64,000 nucleotides of DNA from Mycobacterium sp. MYCO198283 (GCF_021213805.1 NZ_JAJQJI010000005.1:248001-312000), one strand, 5' to 3'; counted from the stretch's first letter, positions 15,650 to 26,632 are shown. A program made the numbers and translations. Notes: generated by a model from the sequence alone, not told the origin.

Positions 15650-16851
15650 TGTCCGGAGTGGAGCAGGCGACCATCCTGCACGCCGACCTCGACTCGTTCT
15701 ACGCGTCGGTCGAGCAGCGGGACGACCCGTCGCTGCGCGGGCGCCCGGTCATCGTCGGCGCCGGGGTGGTGCTCGCCGCGAGCTACGAGGCCAAGGCGTA
15801 CGGGGTGCGCACCGCGATGAACGGCCGCCAGGCACGCCGGCTCTGCCCGCAGGCGGTCGTGGTGCCGCCCCGGATGTCGGCCTACAGCGAGGCCAGCGCC
15901 GCCGTATTCGACGTTTTCCGCGACACCACGCCGCTGGTCGAGCCGATCTCCATCGACGAGGCGTTCCTCGACGTCGGCGGCCTGCGCCGCATCGCCGGCG
16001 GGCCGGTCCGCATCGCCAACCGGCTGCGCGGTGACGTGCGGCGGCGGGTCGGCTTGCCGATCACGGTGGGAATCGCCCGCACGAAGTTCCTCGCGAAGGT
16101 GGCCAGCCAGGTCGCCAAGCCGGACGGACTGCTGCTGGTGCCGCCGGACCGCGAGCTGGAGTTCCTGCGGCCGCTGCCGGTGCGGCGACTCTGGGGCGTT
16201 GGCGCCGTGACCGCCGACAAGCTCCAGGCCCACGGCATCGAGACCGTCGCCGATGTCGCCGACCTCGGCGAGAGCACCCTGCAGTCGCTGGTCGGCCGGG
16301 CGATGGGACGTCGGCTCTATGCGCTGTCGCACAACATCGACAGCCGGCGGGTCGTCACCGGTCCGCGCCGCCGCTCGATGGGCGCCCAGCACGCGCTCGG
16401 CCGGCGCAGGCTGTCACCCGACGATCTCGACGCGACGGTCGCCGCGCTCGTCGACCGCATCGCGCGGCGCCTGCGCACCGCCGGCCGCAGCGGGCGGACG
16501 GTGGTGTTGCGGATGCGCTTCGACGATTACGGCAGAGCCACCCGCTCCCAGACGCTGGCGCGGTCGACGGCGGCCACCGAGCCATTGCTTGCCGCCGCCC
16601 GCTCGCTGGTCGACGCGGCCCGGCCGCTGATCGCCGAACGCGGCCTGACGCTCGTCGGGTTCACCGTCACCAACATCGACCGGACGGGCTCTGCGCAGCT
16701 CGAACTCCCGCTCGACGGTGACGATCACCGGTTCGCGCTCGACGCCGCGATGGACTCGGTCCGCAGCCGCTACGGCACCCGGTCGGTCACCCGGGCGACA
16801 TTGCTGACCCGCGACCCGGGGGTGGAGGTGCCGTTGCTGCCGGAGTACTGA
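15643..16851 (+). CDS. dinB: Y-family DNA polymerase IV
   Basis: The 402-residue protein is a DinB translesion polymerase. The catalytic carboxylates are in HADLDSFYASVEQ (Asp15, Asp17) and SIDEAFLDV (Asp105, Glu106), the steric-gate Phe follows Asp17-Ser, the helix-hairpin-helix RRLWGVGAVTADKL is near residue 183, and the little-finger domain follows. A beta-clamp motif, QLELPL, lies at 352-357. It extends damaged or mismatched primers. The start is uncertain: ATG 15643 lies inside the LexA box, and GTG 15649 or 15658 would be more natural. SOS control is predicted from that box. It lies between ethR and a TetR gene. Confidence 0.92.
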   Translation: MFVSGVEQATILHADLDSFYASVEQRDDPSLRGRPVIVGAGVVLAASYEAKAYGVRTAMNGRQARRLCPQAVVVPPRMSAYSEASAAVFDVFRDTTPLVEPISIDEAFLDVGGLRRIAGGPVRIANRLRGDVRRRVGLPITVGIARTKFLAKVASQVAKPDGLLLVPPDRELEFLRPLPVRRLWGVGAVTADKLQAHGIETVADVADLGESTLQSLVGRAMGRRLYALSHNIDSRRVVTGPRRRSMGAQHALGRRRLSPDDLDATVAALVDRIARRLRTAGRSGRTVVLRMRFDDYGRATRSQTLARSTAATEPLLAAARSLVDAARPLIAERGLTLVGFTVTNIDRTGSAQLELPLDGDDHRFALDAAMDSVRSRYGTRSVTRATLLTRDPGVEVPLLPEY

Positions 16852-16915
16852 CGGACATTTGCTGTGTAGCCGCCGACGGCCGTGGGTATAGCGGGCTACC
16901 ACAAAGGAGGTTCGG

Positions 16916-17467
16916 ATGCGGGTGACGAAGGAGCAGGCCGCGCTCAACCGGCAGCGGATTCTCGACAGCGCGATCCGGCTGTTCGGTGAGCGCGGCGTCG
17001 ATCGGGTCGGCGTCGCCGAGGTGATGGCCGACGCCGGGTTCACCCACGGCGGGTTCTACAACCACTTCTCCTCCAAGGACGAGCTCGTCGTCCACGCGGT
17101 CCGCACCTCCTTCGAACGGTCGCTGGAGGCGGTGCGCCGCAACGGCACCGACCCGGAGCGGGCGCGTCCGGACAGCGCCGACTTCGGCGAATGCCTCAAC
17201 GCCGCCATGCTCTCGGAGTCGGCCACCAAGGACGGCGGCCTGTCCGAGGTGTACGCCGACGGCCTGCGCCGCTTCCTCGACGTGCTCGCCGAGCGGTTCG
17301 GGGACCGCCGTCGCGCTGCCGACGCGTTGGCCCGCTATGTGGGCACCCGCGTGCTGTGGCGGGCGGTCGAGTCGTCCGACCCGGCGCTGGCCGGTGAGTT
17401 CACCGCGGCAACCACCGGCGCGCACAACGGGGTTCACCGCAGCGCCGAGGCCCACTCCACCAGCTGA
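16916..17467 (+). CDS. TetR-family transcriptional regulator
   Basis: The 183-residue protein has a clear TetR helix-turn-helix (residues 10-57: RQRILDSAIRLFGERGVDRVGVAEVMADAGFTHGGFYNHFSSKDEL). THGGFYNHF is the recognition helix variant seen in AcrR/NemR-type repressors. The ligand domain has no recognisable specificity. AAAGGAGG precedes the ATG by five bases. No divergent target gene is adjacent; it converges on the PHP-domain gene with a 34-bp 3' overlap, so its targets are probably elsewhere or it only regulates itself. Confidence 0.88.
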   Translation: MRVTKEQAALNRQRILDSAIRLFGERGVDRVGVAEVMADAGFTHGGFYNHFSSKDELVVHAVRTSFERSLEAVRRNGTDPERARPDSADFGECLNAAMLSESATKDGGLSEVYADGLRRFLDVLAERFGDRRRAADALARYVGTRVLWRAVESSDPALAGEFTAATTGAHNGVHRSAEAHSTS

Positions 17468-18444
17468 TCGGCCGGCCAGGTGTTGACGATCCGCTCGGCG
17501 GGCACGCCGGCGTCGAGCGCCCGCTGAGCGCCGTAGCCCAGGAAGTCGAGTTGCCCCGGGGCGTGGGCGTCGGTGTCGATCGAGAACAGGCAGCCGATGT
17601 CGCGAGCCAGGTCGAGCAGTCGCCGCGGCGGGTCGCGCCGCTCGGGCCGAGAGTTGATCTCCACCGCGGTCCCGTGCTCGCGGCACGCCGCGAACACCGC
17701 CTCGGCGTCGAATTGCGATTCGGCGCGCAGGCCGCGTGATCCGGCGACGAGCCGGCCCGTGCAGTGCCCGAGCACGTTGACCCGCGGATGCGACACCGCC
17801 CGCACCATGCGGCGGGTCATCGCCGCGGCGTCCATCGACAGCTTCGAGTGCACGCTGGCGACCACCACGTCCAGCCGGTCGAGCAGCTCGGGTTCGCAGT
17901 CCAGCGAGCCGTCGTCGAGGATGTCGACCTCGATGCCGGCGAGTATTCGGAACGGCGCCAGCTGCTCCCGCAGCTCGTCGAGCACGTCGAGCTGGGCGCG
18001 GAGCCGCTCGGGCGACAGGCCGTTGGCCACCCGCAGCCGCGGCGAGTGGTCGGTGAGCGCACAGTAGTCGTGCCCGAGCCGGCGGGCCGTCGCCATCATC
18101 TCCTCGATCGGCGCCGACCCGTCGCTCCAATTCGAGTGCACGTGCAGGTCGCCCCGCAGCGCGGCTCGCAGTTCGCCGCCGCCGAGATCCGCTGCGGCGC
18201 GCCGTAAGTCGGCCAAGACGTCGGGCTCCCGGCCGGCGCACGCCTGGGCGATCACCGCGGCGGTCTTGGGTCCGATGCCCGGCAGCGTCTGCCAGCTGTC
18301 GGCGGCTGCGTGGCGTTGCCGCGTCGCGTCGTCCAGCCCGTCGAGCACGTCGGCCGCCCGGCGGTACGCCATGACCCGCCGCGGGTCCTCGCGGGCGCGG
18401 TCCTTGTAATACGCGATCTGCCGCAGCGCGTCGACGGGGTCCAC
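17434..18444 (-). CDS. PHP-domain phosphoesterase with helix-hairpin-helix, Rv3856c-like
   Basis: The 336-residue protein resembles the C-terminal half of PolX polymerases. A helical N-terminal domain contains a helix-hairpin-helix (LPGIGPKTAAVIAQ), followed by a PHP metallohydrolase domain. Its metal ligands are seen in GDLHVHSNWSDG, LTDHSP, GIEVDIL, ASVHSKL, GHCTGR, EINSRPER and FSIDTDAHAPG. PHP domains cleave phosphoesters, often as 3'-5' exonucleases, so a DNA-repair role is plausible. No polymerase palm is present. GTG 18444 is the start I chose. The size and position agree with Rv3856c. Confidence 0.85.
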   Translation of the reverse strand: MDPVDALRQIAYYKDRAREDPRRVMAYRRAADVLDGLDDATRQRHAAADSWQTLPGIGPKTAAVIAQACAGREPDVLADLRRAAADLGGGELRAALRGDLHVHSNWSDGSAPIEEMMATARRLGHDYCALTDHSPRLRVANGLSPERLRAQLDVLDELREQLAPFRILAGIEVDILDDGSLDCEPELLDRLDVVVASVHSKLSMDAAAMTRRMVRAVSHPRVNVLGHCTGRLVAGSRGLRAESQFDAEAVFAACREHGTAVEINSRPERRDPPRRLLDLARDIGCLFSIDTDAHAPGQLDFLGYGAQRALDAGVPAERIVNTWPADQLVEWASALR

Positions 18445-18467
18445 GGCTTCCAGTGTGCCTGCGCCGG

Positions 18468-19031
18468 TCACCCCCGCCAGGAGGGGTCGCGGCCGCTGCG
18501 GCCGATGATGCGGTCGAGCACCGGCGCGTCGTCGGGCACGGGCACCGCGGGGCCGAACAGGCCCTCGGTGCCGGCGGCGTCGAACTGCTGCAGGTGCTCG
18601 AGGCAAGCCTGTGCGGTGGCCGGATCGACGTCGTAGGGCTGGCCGGATGCCACCGCGACGTCCCAGCCGTGGATGACCACCTCGGCCAGCGCGACCCCGC
18701 CGGCGACCTCACCGGGCAGGTCGACACCGCCGGCCCGGGTCATGCCGGTCCAGGCGTCGGCGTCCTGCCAGGCGGCGGCCAGCTCGGCGAGGTGCTGCGG
18801 GTAGGCGCTGCGCCAGTCCGGGTCCAGCGGCGTGGGGCCGGGCGGGGAGTCGGTCCACTCGCCGAGATTCTTCTGTGCGGCGGCGGTGAATGCCTGGGCG
18901 AGCATGCCGACGTGCGCGAGCAGATCGCGCAGCCGCATGTCCGCGCACGGGGTGGGCGCGTCGAGCAGGTCATCGGGTACGGCGGCGACGATGCCGGCGG
19001 TTCGGCGGCACGCCGGGCTGATATCGATCAT
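18468..19031 (-). CDS. TIGR03086-type DinB-fold (maleylpyruvate isomerase-like) protein
   Basis: The 187-residue protein has the pattern of the actinobacterial TIGR03086 family: PCADMRLRDLLAHVGMLAQAF near residue 27, the second metal-site region LAEVVIHGWDVAVASGQ near 120, and the C-terminal FGPAVPVPDDAPVLDRIIGRSGRDPSW. These are four-helix, metal-binding proteins, probably mycothiol-dependent enzymes; the substrate is unknown. It starts 74 bp from the divergent F420-type gene and ends 23 bp before the PHP gene. Confidence 0.85.
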   Translation of the reverse strand: MIDISPACRRTAGIVAAVPDDLLDAPTPCADMRLRDLLAHVGMLAQAFTAAAQKNLGEWTDSPPGPTPLDPDWRSAYPQHLAELAAAWQDADAWTGMTRAGGVDLPGEVAGGVALAEVVIHGWDVAVASGQPYDVDPATAQACLEHLQQFDAAGTEGLFGPAVPVPDDAPVLDRIIGRSGRDPSWRG

Positions 19032-19104
19032 GCCGGTACCGACTCGCCCCGCTCACGAAACTCATCGTGCGCGCTGTCACGAAGCGGGACTAGCCTCGGG
19101 AGTC

Positions 19105-19953
19105 GTGCGCTTCGCCTTCAAGACCTCACCGCAGAACACCACCTGGGCCGACATGCTCGCCGTGTGGCAGGCCGCCGACGACATCGACGTCTACGAGTCC
19201 GGCTGGACGTTCGACCACTTCTATCCGATCTTCTCCGACTCCACCGGCCCGTGCCTGGAGGGCTGGATCACGCTCACCGCGCTGGCCCAGGCCACCACCC
19301 GGCTGCGGGTGGGCGTCCTGGTCACCGGCATCCACTACCGGCATCCCGCCGTACTGGCGAACATGGCCTCGGCGCTCGACATCGTCTCCGGCGGCCGGTT
19401 GGAGCTCGGCATCGGCGCCGGCTGGAACGAAGAGGAGTCCGGCGCCTACGGCATCCCGCTCGGCAGCATCAGGGAGCGCTTCGACCGGTTCGAGGAGGCG
19501 TGTGAGGTCCTCACCGGGCTGTTGACGCAGGAGACCACGACGTTCCAGGGCCGCTACTACCAGCTGACCGACGCGCGCAACGAGCCGAAGGGGCCGCAGC
19601 AGCCGCACCCGCCGATCTGCATCGGCGGCAGCGGCGAGAAGCGCACGCTGCGGATCACCGCGCGCTACGCACGGCACTGGAACTTCGTCGGCGGCCCACC
19701 GGAGGAGTTTGCCCGCAAGCGCGCGGTGCTGGCCTCGCACTGCGCGGACATCGGCCGCGACCCGGCCGAGATCATGACCAGCGCACATGTCCGGCTCGAC
19801 GACGCCCACGACGTCGGACGGGTGGTCGAGGAGGCGGCAGCACTCGGCGCGGAGGGCCTCGATCTCGCGATCGTCTACCTGCCGCCGCCCTACGATCCGG
19901 CGGTGCTGGAGCCGCTCGCCGAGCGCATCAGGGACTCGGGACTGCTCGGCTGA
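19105..19953 (+). CDS. LLM-class F420-dependent oxidoreductase
   Basis: The 282-residue protein is a luciferase-like TIM barrel. It begins with VRFAFKTSPQNTTWADML, has the WTFDHFYPIF segment with the conserved substrate-side residues, LRVGVLVTGIHYRHPAVLANMASALDIVSGGRLELGIGAGWNEEE (cofactor-binding region, about residues 73-115) and PPICIGGSGEKRTLRI. In mycobacteria this class uses coenzyme F420. The substrate is not predictable. GTG 19105 gives the natural N-terminus. It is divergent from the TIGR03086 gene. Confidence 0.88.
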   Translation: MRFAFKTSPQNTTWADMLAVWQAADDIDVYESGWTFDHFYPIFSDSTGPCLEGWITLTALAQATTRLRVGVLVTGIHYRHPAVLANMASALDIVSGGRLELGIGAGWNEEESGAYGIPLGSIRERFDRFEEACEVLTGLLTQETTTFQGRYYQLTDARNEPKGPQQPHPPICIGGSGEKRTLRITARYARHWNFVGGPPEEFARKRAVLASHCADIGRDPAEIMTSAHVRLDDAHDVGRVVEEAAALGAEGLDLAIVYLPPPYDPAVLEPLAERIRDSGLLG

Positions 19954-20021
19954 GCGCCGATCACGAAACGATAACAGTCAGCAAAGGTGGGGCCGGCTCG
20001 ATGCACTCCGGGCGCAGGCCG

Positions 20022-20162
20022 CTACACGCCGTAGCGCAGCAGGTCCTCCATGGTGACCAGGCGTTCGCGCCTGGCGGGGAACTCTCGGCTCTTCATCGGG
20101 TGTCGAAGCAATGACCAGGCCATACGCCCCACCCGGGTTCTCGGTATCGGGTTGTGATACAC
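20022..20162 (-). CDS. small basic protein between the F420 gene and gltD, possible Rv3857c equivalent
   Basis: A 46-codon frame begins with GTG at 20162 and ends at TAG (20022-20024). AGGAAG stands eight bases upstream of the GTG, and the encoded protein is coherent: VYHNPIPRTRVGRMAW, then SLLRHPMKSREFPARRERL and VTMEDLLRYGV. It is basic and has no membrane helix. Position and strand match the small gene Rv3857c between Rv3856c and gltD, but I cannot confirm the homology. The surrounding 350 bp is visibly less G/C-rich than the rest. Confidence 0.5.
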   Translation of the reverse strand: MYHNPIPRTRVGRMAWSLLRHPMKSREFPARRERLVTMEDLLRYGV

Positions 20163-20303
20163 AGCGATCACTTCCTGCGGTCGAGCAATTCGTTATTGAC
20201 GCGGGTGACTACGTTATCTCGTCTTACCCACCCGCGACCATTTAACACCTCGCCCAAGCAAACACCCGCCGACGCGCCGAAAGCCTCGACGACAGGTTGA
20301 GAG

Positions 20304-21773
20304 CTACCGCTGCGGCGCGGCGGTCGGCTTGATCGGCGCCGGCAGCGCCGTCACGCCCATCAGGTAGCGGTCGACGGCAGCCGCGGCGGCGCGGCCCTCG
20401 GCGATCGCCCACACGATCAGCGACTGCCCGCGGCCCATGTCACCGGCCACGAACACACCCGGCACCGACGTCTCGAAGTCGTCGTTGCGCGCCACGTTGC
20501 CGCGGTCGGTGAAGTCGACGCCCAGCTCGGTCAGCAAGCCCTCGCGCTCCGGCCCGACGAAGCCCATGGCCAGCAGCACGAGATCGGCGTCGAGCTCGAA
20601 GTCCGAGCCCTCGACCTTCTCGAATTTGCCGTTCTTCATCACGACTTCGTGCACCTTGAGGGAGCACACGTGGCCGGACTCGTCGCCGCAGAACTGTTCG
20701 GTGTTGACCGAGAACACCCGCTCGCCGCCCTCTTCGTGCGCCGAGGACACCCGGAACTGCAGCGGATACGTCGGCCACGGCGTCGTCTCCGCGCGGCTCT
20801 CGGGAGGCCGCGGCATGATCTCGAACTGGTGTACGCTCACCGCGCCCTGGCGGTGCGAGGTGCCCAGGCAGTCGGCGCCGGTGTCGCCGCCGCCGATGAT
20901 CACCACGCGCTTGCCCTTGGCGGTGATCGGCGGCTCGCCGTCGTCGCCCAGCACCGGATCGCCGAGCTGCACCCGGTTCGCCCACGGCAGGAATTCCATC
21001 GCCTGGTGGATGCCCTCGAGGTCGCGCCCGGGGATCGGCAGGTCACGCCACGCGGTGGCGCCCCCCGCCAGCACGACGGCGTCGAACCGCTCGCGCAGCT
21101 CGTCGGCGGTGATGTCGACACCGACGTTGCAGTTCGTCACGAACTTCGTGCCCTCGGCGCGCAGCTGGTCGAGGCGCCGGTCGATGTGGCGCTTCTCCAT
21201 CTTGAATTCGGGGATGCCGTAGCGCAGCAGGCCCCCGATGCGGTCGGCCCGCTCGAACACCGTCACGTCGTGACCGGCGCGGGTGAGCTGCTGGGCCGCG
21301 GCGAGCCCGGCCGGACCCGAGCCGACGATGGCGACCGTGCGGCCGGTCCGCAGGTCCGGCAACACCGGCACCACCCAGCCCTCGTCGAAGGCGTGGTCGA
21401 TGATCTCGACCTCCACCTGCTTGATGGTCACCGGGTCCTGGTTGATCCCGAGCACGCACGCCGCCTCGCACGGGGCGGGGCACAGCCGGCCGGTGAACTC
21501 CGGGAAGTTGTTGGTCGCGTGCAGTCGCTCGATGGATTCGCGCCAGCGGTTCCGGTAGACCAGGTCGTTCCACTCCGGGATGAGGTTCCCGAGCGGACAG
21601 CCGTTGTGGCAGAACGGGATGCCGCAGTCCATGCAGCGAGCCGCCTGGGTCTGCAGCTTGTCGAGCGGGAAGTCCTCGTACACCTCGCGCCAGTCGCGCA
21701 GCCGCAGGTCCACCGGCCGGCGCTGCGGGGTCTCGCGGACGGTGTACTTCAGGAAGCCCTTCGGATCAGCCAC
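20304..21773 (-). CDS. gltD: glutamate synthase (NADPH) small subunit
   Basis: The 489-residue protein has an N-terminal cysteine-rich domain (Cys47, Cys50, Cys55, Cys59 in [18 protein letters not shown] and CPAPCEAAC near residue 98) that holds 4Fe-4S clusters. An FAD-binding GxGxxG follows ([14 protein letters not shown], about 148), then an NADPH-binding site ([15 protein letters not shown], about 290) and a C-terminal ATGDMRRGQSL-like FAD segment ([20 protein letters not shown]). It feeds electrons from NADPH to the GltB subunit. Its start overlaps the gltB stop by 8 bp, so the subunits are co-translated. Confidence 0.97.
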   Translation of the reverse strand: MADPKGFLKYTVRETPQRRPVDLRLRDWREVYEDFPLDKLQTQAARCMDCGIPFCHNGCPLGNLIPEWNDLVYRNRWRESIERLHATNNFPEFTGRLCPAPCEAACVLGINQDPVTIKQVEVEIIDHAFDEGWVVPVLPDLRTGRTVAIVGSGPAGLAAAQQLTRAGHDVTVFERADRIGGLLRYGIPEFKMEKRHIDRRLDQLRAEGTKFVTNCNVGVDITADELRERFDAVVLAGGATAWRDLPIPGRDLEGIHQAMEFLPWANRVQLGDPVLGDDGEPPITAKGKRVVIIGGGDTGADCLGTSHRQGAVSVHQFEIMPRPPESRAETTPWPTYPLQFRVSSAHEEGGERVFSVNTEQFCGDESGHVCSLKVHEVVMKNGKFEKVEGSDFELDADLVLLAMGFVGPEREGLLTELGVDFTDRGNVARNDDFETSVPGVFVAGDMGRGQSLIVWAIAEGRAAAAAVDRYLMGVTALPAPIKPTAAPQR

Positions 21774-24700
21774 GAGCCGCCGCCATGATCGCCTCGGCCA
21801 CTTCTTCCGGGCCCGCGCCGCGGCGTTCGGCTTCCGCGATCGCCGCCAACACCCGCTTGTAGTCGCGCGGCATCACCTTCACGAAATGCTTCAGTTCGTC
21901 GCCCCCGCCTCGCAGGATTCGTTGCCCGACCGCGGAATCGGTGGCCGCCACGTGCTTGCCGAGGATCTCGCGCAGCCACTGCGCGTCCTCGGCGTCGAGC
22001 GGCTCGAGGTCCACCATCTCGGTGTTCAGCTGCGCGGGGAATGCGCCGTCGGGGTCATAGACGTAGGCCACGCCGCCGGACATGCCCGCGGCGAAGTTCC
22101 GCCCGGTCGGCCCGAGGATCACGACCTTGCCGCCGGTCATGTACTCACAGCCGTGGTCGCCGACGCCTTCGACGACCGCGTGGGCGCCGGAGTTCCGCAC
22201 CGCGAACCGCTCACCGACGACGCCGCGCAGGAACGCCTCACCGCTGGTGGCGCCGAACAGGATGACGTTGCCGCCGATGATGTTCTCCTCGGCGACGTAG
22301 GACGGCGGCGCCTGCCGCGACGGCCGCACCACCAGCCGGCCGCCCGAGAGTCCTTTGCCCACATAGTCGTTCGCGTCGCCGAACACCCGCAGCGTGATGC
22401 CGCGGGGCACAAAGGCGCCGAAGCTGTTGCCGGCCGACCCGTCGAACGTGATGTCGATGGTGTCGTCGGGAAGTCCCTGCCCGCCGTAGGCCTTCGTCAG
22501 CTCGTGGCCGAGCATGGTGCCCACCGTGCGGTTGACGTTGGAGATGGTCGTCGAGAACTTCACCGGCGTCTGCGAGTCGAGCGCCTCGCGGCTCATCACG
22601 ATCAGCTGCTGGTCGAGCGCCTTGTCCAGGCCGTGGTCCTGGCGCGAGCTGCAGTAGTAGTCCTGGTTCATGAACGCCGACTCGGGCTCGTGCAGCACCG
22701 GCCGCAGGTCGAGCTTGCGGGCCTTCCAGTGCTCGGCCGCCCGGGTGGTGTCCAGTGCGCCGACCTGGCCCACCGCCTCGTTGATGGTGCGGAACCCGAG
22801 CTGCGCCAGCAGTTCCCGCACCTCCTCGGCGATGAACATGAAGAAGTTCTCCACGAACTCGGGCTTGCCGTTGAATCGCGCCCGCAGCACCGGGTTCTGC
22901 GTCGCGACGCCCACCGGGCAGGTGTCGAGGTGGCAGACGCGCATCATGATGCAGCCGGACACCACCAGCGGTGCAGTCGCGAAGCCATACTCTTCGGCGC
23001 CGAGCAGCGTCGCGATCATCACGTCGCGGCCGGTCTTGAGCTGGCCGTCGACCTGCACCACGATCCGGTCGCGCAGGCCGTTGAGCAGCAGCGTCTGCTG
23101 GGTCTCGGCGAGGCCGAGCTCCCACGGCGCGCCGGCGTGCTTCATCGAGGTCAGCGGCGTCGCGCCGGTGCCGCCGTCGTGGCCGGAGATCAGCACCACG
23201 TCGGCGTGCGCCTTGGAGACGCCGGCGGCCACCGTCCCCACGCCGTTCTCGGAGACCAGCTTGACGTGCACGCGGGCCTGCGGGTTGGCGTTCTTCAGGT
23301 CGTGGATCAGCTGCGCCAGATCCTCGATCGAGTAGATGTCGTGGTGCGGCGGCGGCGAGATCAGGCCGACGCCCGGCGTCGAGTGCCGCACCTCGGCCAC
23401 CCACGGGTACACCTTGTGGCCCGGAAGTTGGCCGCCCTCACCGGGTTTCGCGCCCTGGGCCATCTTGATCTGGATGTCGGTGCAGTTGCTCAGGTAGTGG
23501 CTGGTGACGCCGAAGCGGCCCGACGCCACCTGCTTGATCGCGCTGCGGCGCCAGTCGCCGTTCTCGTCGCGCTCGAAGCGGCTGACGTCCTCGCCGCCCT
23601 CGCCCGAGTTCGACCGGGCACCGAGCCGGTTCATCGCGATGGCCAGCGTCTCGTGCGCCTCGGCGCTGATCGACCCGTAGCTCATCGCGCCGGTGGAGAA
23701 CCGCTTGACGATCTCGCTGGCCGGCTCGACCTCGTCGATCGGGATCGGCTTGCGCACACCGTCTTTGAACTGCAGCAGCCCGCGCAGCGAGGCCATGCGC
23801 TCGCTCTGGTCGTCGATAAGGCGGGTGTACTCCTTGAAGATCGAGTACTGCCCGGTGCGGGTGGCGTGCTGGAGCTTGAACACCGTGTCCGGGTTGAACA
23901 GGTGGTACTCGCCCTCGCGGCGCCACTGGTACTCGCCGCCGACCTCGAGCTCGCGGTGTGCGCGCTCCTCCGGCCGGTGCAGGTACGCCAGGTTGTGGCG
24001 GGCGGCGACGTCGTCGGCGATGTCGTCGAGCTCGATCCCGCCGGTGGGGCAGGAGAGCCCGGTGAAGTACTCGTCGAGCACTTGCTGGCTGATGCCGATG
24101 GCTTGGAACAGCTGGGCGCCGGTGTAGGACGCCAGCGTCGAGATGCCCATCTTCGACATCACCTTGAGCACGCCCTTGCCGGCGGCCTTGATGTAGTTCT
24201 GCAGCGCGGTTTCGCGGTCGATGGTCGACGGTGCCTCGCCGGCGGCGCCGAGCACGCCTCTGTCGAGCATGTCCTCGATGGACTCGAACGCCAGGTACGG
24301 GTTGATCGCCGCCGCACCGAAGCCCACCAGCGCCGCCATGTGGTGCACCTCGCGGGCGTCGCCGGCTTCGACGACGAGGCCGACCTTGGTGCGGCTGCGC
24401 TCGCGCACCAGGTGGTGGTGCACGGCCGCGACCGCCAACAGCGACGGGATCGGCGCATAGCGCTCGTTGGACTCCCGATCGCTCAGGATGATGATGCGGG
24501 CGCCCTCGTCGATGGCGGCCGACACCTGCCGGCGCACGTCGTGCAGCGCGGCCCGCAGGCCGGCGCCGCGCTGGGCCACCGGGTACAGGCAGCGGATCAC
24601 CTTGCTGCGCAATCCGTGCCGCCGGCCGCCCACCTCCTGGTCGGGGTCGAGGTTGATGAGCTTGGCCAGCTCGTGGTTGCGCAGGATCGGCTGCGGCAGG

Positions 24701-26376
24701 ATGATCTGCCGGCACGAGTCGGCGTCGGGGTTCAGCAGGTCGCCCTCGGGGCCGAGGGTGCCCTGCAGGCTGGTCACCACCTCTTCGCGGATCGCGTCGA
24801 GCGGCGGGTTGGTGACCTGCGCGAACAGCTGCTGGAAGTAGTCGAACAGCATCCGCGGCCGCTGCGAGAGCACCGCGATGGGCGTGTCGGTGCCCATCGA
24901 GCCGATGGGTTCGGCGCCGGTGCGGGCCATCGGCGCGACGAGCAGGTTCAGCTCCTCGTAGGTGTAGCCGAAGGCCTGCTGGCGCAGCACGACCCGGTGG
25001 TGCGGCATCCGCACGTACGGTCCCTGCGGCAGCTCGCCGAGCGGAACGAGCCCGCCGTCGAGCCAGTCGCGGTAGGGCTGCTCGGCGGCTAGCCCTGCCT
25101 TGATCTCCTCGTCGGAGACGATGCGGCCCTGCGCGGTGTCGACGAGGAACATGCGGCCGGGCTGCAGGCGCAGCCGGCGCACCACCGTGGCGGGGTCGAG
25201 GTCCAGCACACCGGCCTCCGACGCCATGACCACCAGGCCGTCGTCGGTGACCCAGATGCGCGACGGCCGCAGGCCGTTGCGGTCGAGCACGGCGCCGACC
25301 ACGGTGCCGTCGGTGAAGCACACCGACGCCGGCCCGTCCCACGGCTCCATCAGCGAGGCGTGGTACTCGTAGAACGCGCGGCGCGCCGGGTCCATCGACT
25401 CGTTGCGCTCCCACGCCTCCGGGATCATCATCAGCACCGCGTGCGGCAGGCTGCGTCCGCCCAGGTGCAAGAGCTCCAGCACCTCGTCGAACCTCGCGGT
25501 GTCGGAGCCGCCGGGTGTGCAGATCGGGAAGAGCTTCTCGACGCCGCCGTGGCCGAACAGGTCGGTGTCGATCAGCGCCTCGCGGGCCCGCATCCAGTTC
25601 TCGTTGCCGGTGACGGTGTTGATCTCGCCGTTGTGCGCGACCCGGCGGTAGGGATGCGCGAGCGGCCACGACGGGAAGGTGTTGGTGGAGAACCGGGAGT
25701 GGACGATGCCGAGTGCACTGGCGACCCGCTCGTCCTGCAGGTCGAGGTAGAACGCCTTGAGCTGCGGCGTGGTGAGCATGCCCTTGTAGACGAAGGTCTG
25801 CCCCGACAGGCTCGGGAAGTAGACGGTCTCGCGGCCCGGCCCGTCCTGGCCGGGTCCCTTGGTGCCCAGCTCGTGCTCGACGCGCTTGCGCACCACGTAG
25901 ACGCGGCGCTCGAGGTCCATGCCCTCGGCGCCGGCGACGAAGAGCTGCCGGAAGGTCGGCATCGCGTCGCGGGCGAGCGCGCCCAGCGAGGATTCGTCGG
26001 TGGGCACCTCGCGCCAGCCGAGCGTCTGCAGGCCCTCTGCCTCGACGATCTTCTCGACCTGCGAGCAAGCCATCGCGGCGTCCTTGGACGACTGCGGCAG
26101 GAACGCGATACCCGTGGCGTAGCTGCCCAGCGGCGGAAGGTCGAAGTCGACGACGGCACGCAGGAATTCGTCGGGGACCTGGATCAGGATGCCCGCGCCG
26201 TCGCCGGTGTTGGGCTCGGCCCCCTGGGCGCCGCGGTGCTCGAGGTTCAGCAGCGCGGTGATGGCCTTCTCGACGATGTCGCGACTGCGGCGACCGTGCA
26301 TGTCGACCACCATCGCCACGCCGCACGCGTCGTGCTCGTAAGCGGGGTTGTACAGCCCGTTCTTGCTGGGCTTCAT
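21766..26376 (-). CDS. gltB: glutamate synthase (NADPH) large subunit
   Basis: The 1,536-residue protein makes two glutamates from glutamine and 2-oxoglutarate. The N-terminal glutaminase nucleophile is Cys18 ([11 protein letters not shown]), exposed after removal of a 17-residue propeptide. Residues to about 430 form the GATase II domain, then a central domain, then the FMN-binding synthase barrel with the 3Fe-4S cysteines Cys1142, Cys1148 and Cys1153 ([15 protein letters not shown]), and finally the beta-helix domain with its G-x-x-x-G repeats ([22 protein letters not shown]). The ATG at 26376 gives the standard N-terminus [11 protein letters not shown]. Length fits the family (about 1,500). 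Confidence 0.97.
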   Translation of the reverse strand: MKPSKNGLYNPAYEHDACGVAMVVDMHGRRSRDIVEKAITALLNLEHRGAQGAEPNTGDGAGILIQVPDEFLRAVVDFDLPPLGSYATGIAFLPQSSKDAAMACSQVEKIVEAEGLQTLGWREVPTDESSLGALARDAMPTFRQLFVAGAEGMDLERRVYVVRKRVEHELGTKGPGQDGPGRETVYFPSLSGQTFVYKGMLTTPQLKAFYLDLQDERVASALGIVHSRFSTNTFPSWPLAHPYRRVAHNGEINTVTGNENWMRAREALIDTDLFGHGGVEKLFPICTPGGSDTARFDEVLELLHLGGRSLPHAVLMMIPEAWERNESMDPARRAFYEYHASLMEPWDGPASVCFTDGTVVGAVLDRNGLRPSRIWVTDDGLVVMASEAGVLDLDPATVVRRLRLQPGRMFLVDTAQGRIVSDEEIKAGLAAEQPYRDWLDGGLVPLGELPQGPYVRMPHHRVVLRQQAFGYTYEELNLLVAPMARTGAEPIGSMGTDTPIAVLSQRPRMLFDYFQQLFAQVTNPPLDAIREEVVTSLQGTLGPEGDLLNPDADSCRQIILPQPILRNHELAKLINLDPDQEVGGRRHGLRSKVIRCLYPVAQRGAGLRAALHDVRRQVSAAIDEGARIIILSDRESNERYAPIPSLLAVAAVHHHLVRERSRTKVGLVVEAGDAREVHHMAALVGFGAAAINPYLAFESIEDMLDRGVLGAAGEAPSTIDRETALQNYIKAAGKGVLKVMSKMGISTLASYTGAQLFQAIGISQQVLDEYFTGLSCPTGGIELDDIADDVAARHNLAYLHRPEERAHRELEVGGEYQWRREGEYHLFNPDTVFKLQHATRTGQYSIFKEYTRLIDDQSERMASLRGLLQFKDGVRKPIPIDEVEPASEIVKRFSTGAMSYGSISAEAHETLAIAMNRLGARSNSGEGGEDVSRFERDENGDWRRSAIKQVASGRFGVTSHYLSNCTDIQIKMAQGAKPGEGGQLPGHKVYPWVAEVRHSTPGVGLISPPPHHDIYSIEDLAQLIHDLKNANPQARVHVKLVSENGVGTVAAGVSKAHADVVLISGHDGGTGATPLTSMKHAGAPWELGLAETQQTLLLNGLRDRIVVQVDGQLKTGRDVMIATLLGAEEYGFATAPLVVSGCIMMRVCHLDTCPVGVATQNPVLRARFNGKPEFVENFFMFIAEEVRELLAQLGFRTINEAVGQVGALDTTRAAEHWKARKLDLRPVLHEPESAFMNQDYYCSSRQDHGLDKALDQQLIVMSREALDSQTPVKFSTTISNVNRTVGTMLGHELTKAYGGQGLPDDTIDITFDGSAGNSFGAFVPRGITLRVFGDANDYVGKGLSGGRLVVRPSRQAPPSYVAEENIIGGNVILFGATSGEAFLRGVVGERFAVRNSGAHAVVEGVGDHGCEYMTGGKVVILGPTGRNFAAGMSGGVAYVYDPDGAFPAQLNTEMVDLEPLDAEDAQWLREILGKHVAATDSAVGQRILRGGGDELKHFVKVMPRDYKRVLAAIAEAERRGAGPEEVAEAIMAAARG

Positions 26377-26632
26377 ACCGACCTGACCCTTCAGAGAAGC
26401 TGGTCTATCGCCACCGGGAATCCGCTCGGAGCGCGCGCCGTTGCGAGCCCCGATGGACTTGTCAGAGCTGTGCGGTTTCGGGTGTCGACGTGCGGCGTTG
26501 CACGGCGCTCCTGTCCGGTCGCGACAAGTGGTCAAAACGATATGTCAAACAGTGGCTGACATGCCAACTTAGTCGGTCCTAAGCTACGCTGCCCCGCCCG
26601 CTTCGACCGCGAGGGCCGGCGCCGGACACGAC
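26377..26632. other. gltB upstream region
   Basis: I see no gene here. On the minus strand TTGACA (26543-26548) and TTGACC (26530-26535) are direct repeats 13 bp apart that could be a -35 or an activator site, but no convincing -10 follows at the right distance. An AT-richer stretch (26525-26590) marks the probable control region of gltB. Confidence 0.35.

Noticed and set aside
21580..25092. 1,170-codon plus-strand frame opposite gltB
   Set aside because: Antisense frame in high-G/C DNA; the gltB/gltD products are unmistakable and the antisense translation is low-complexity.
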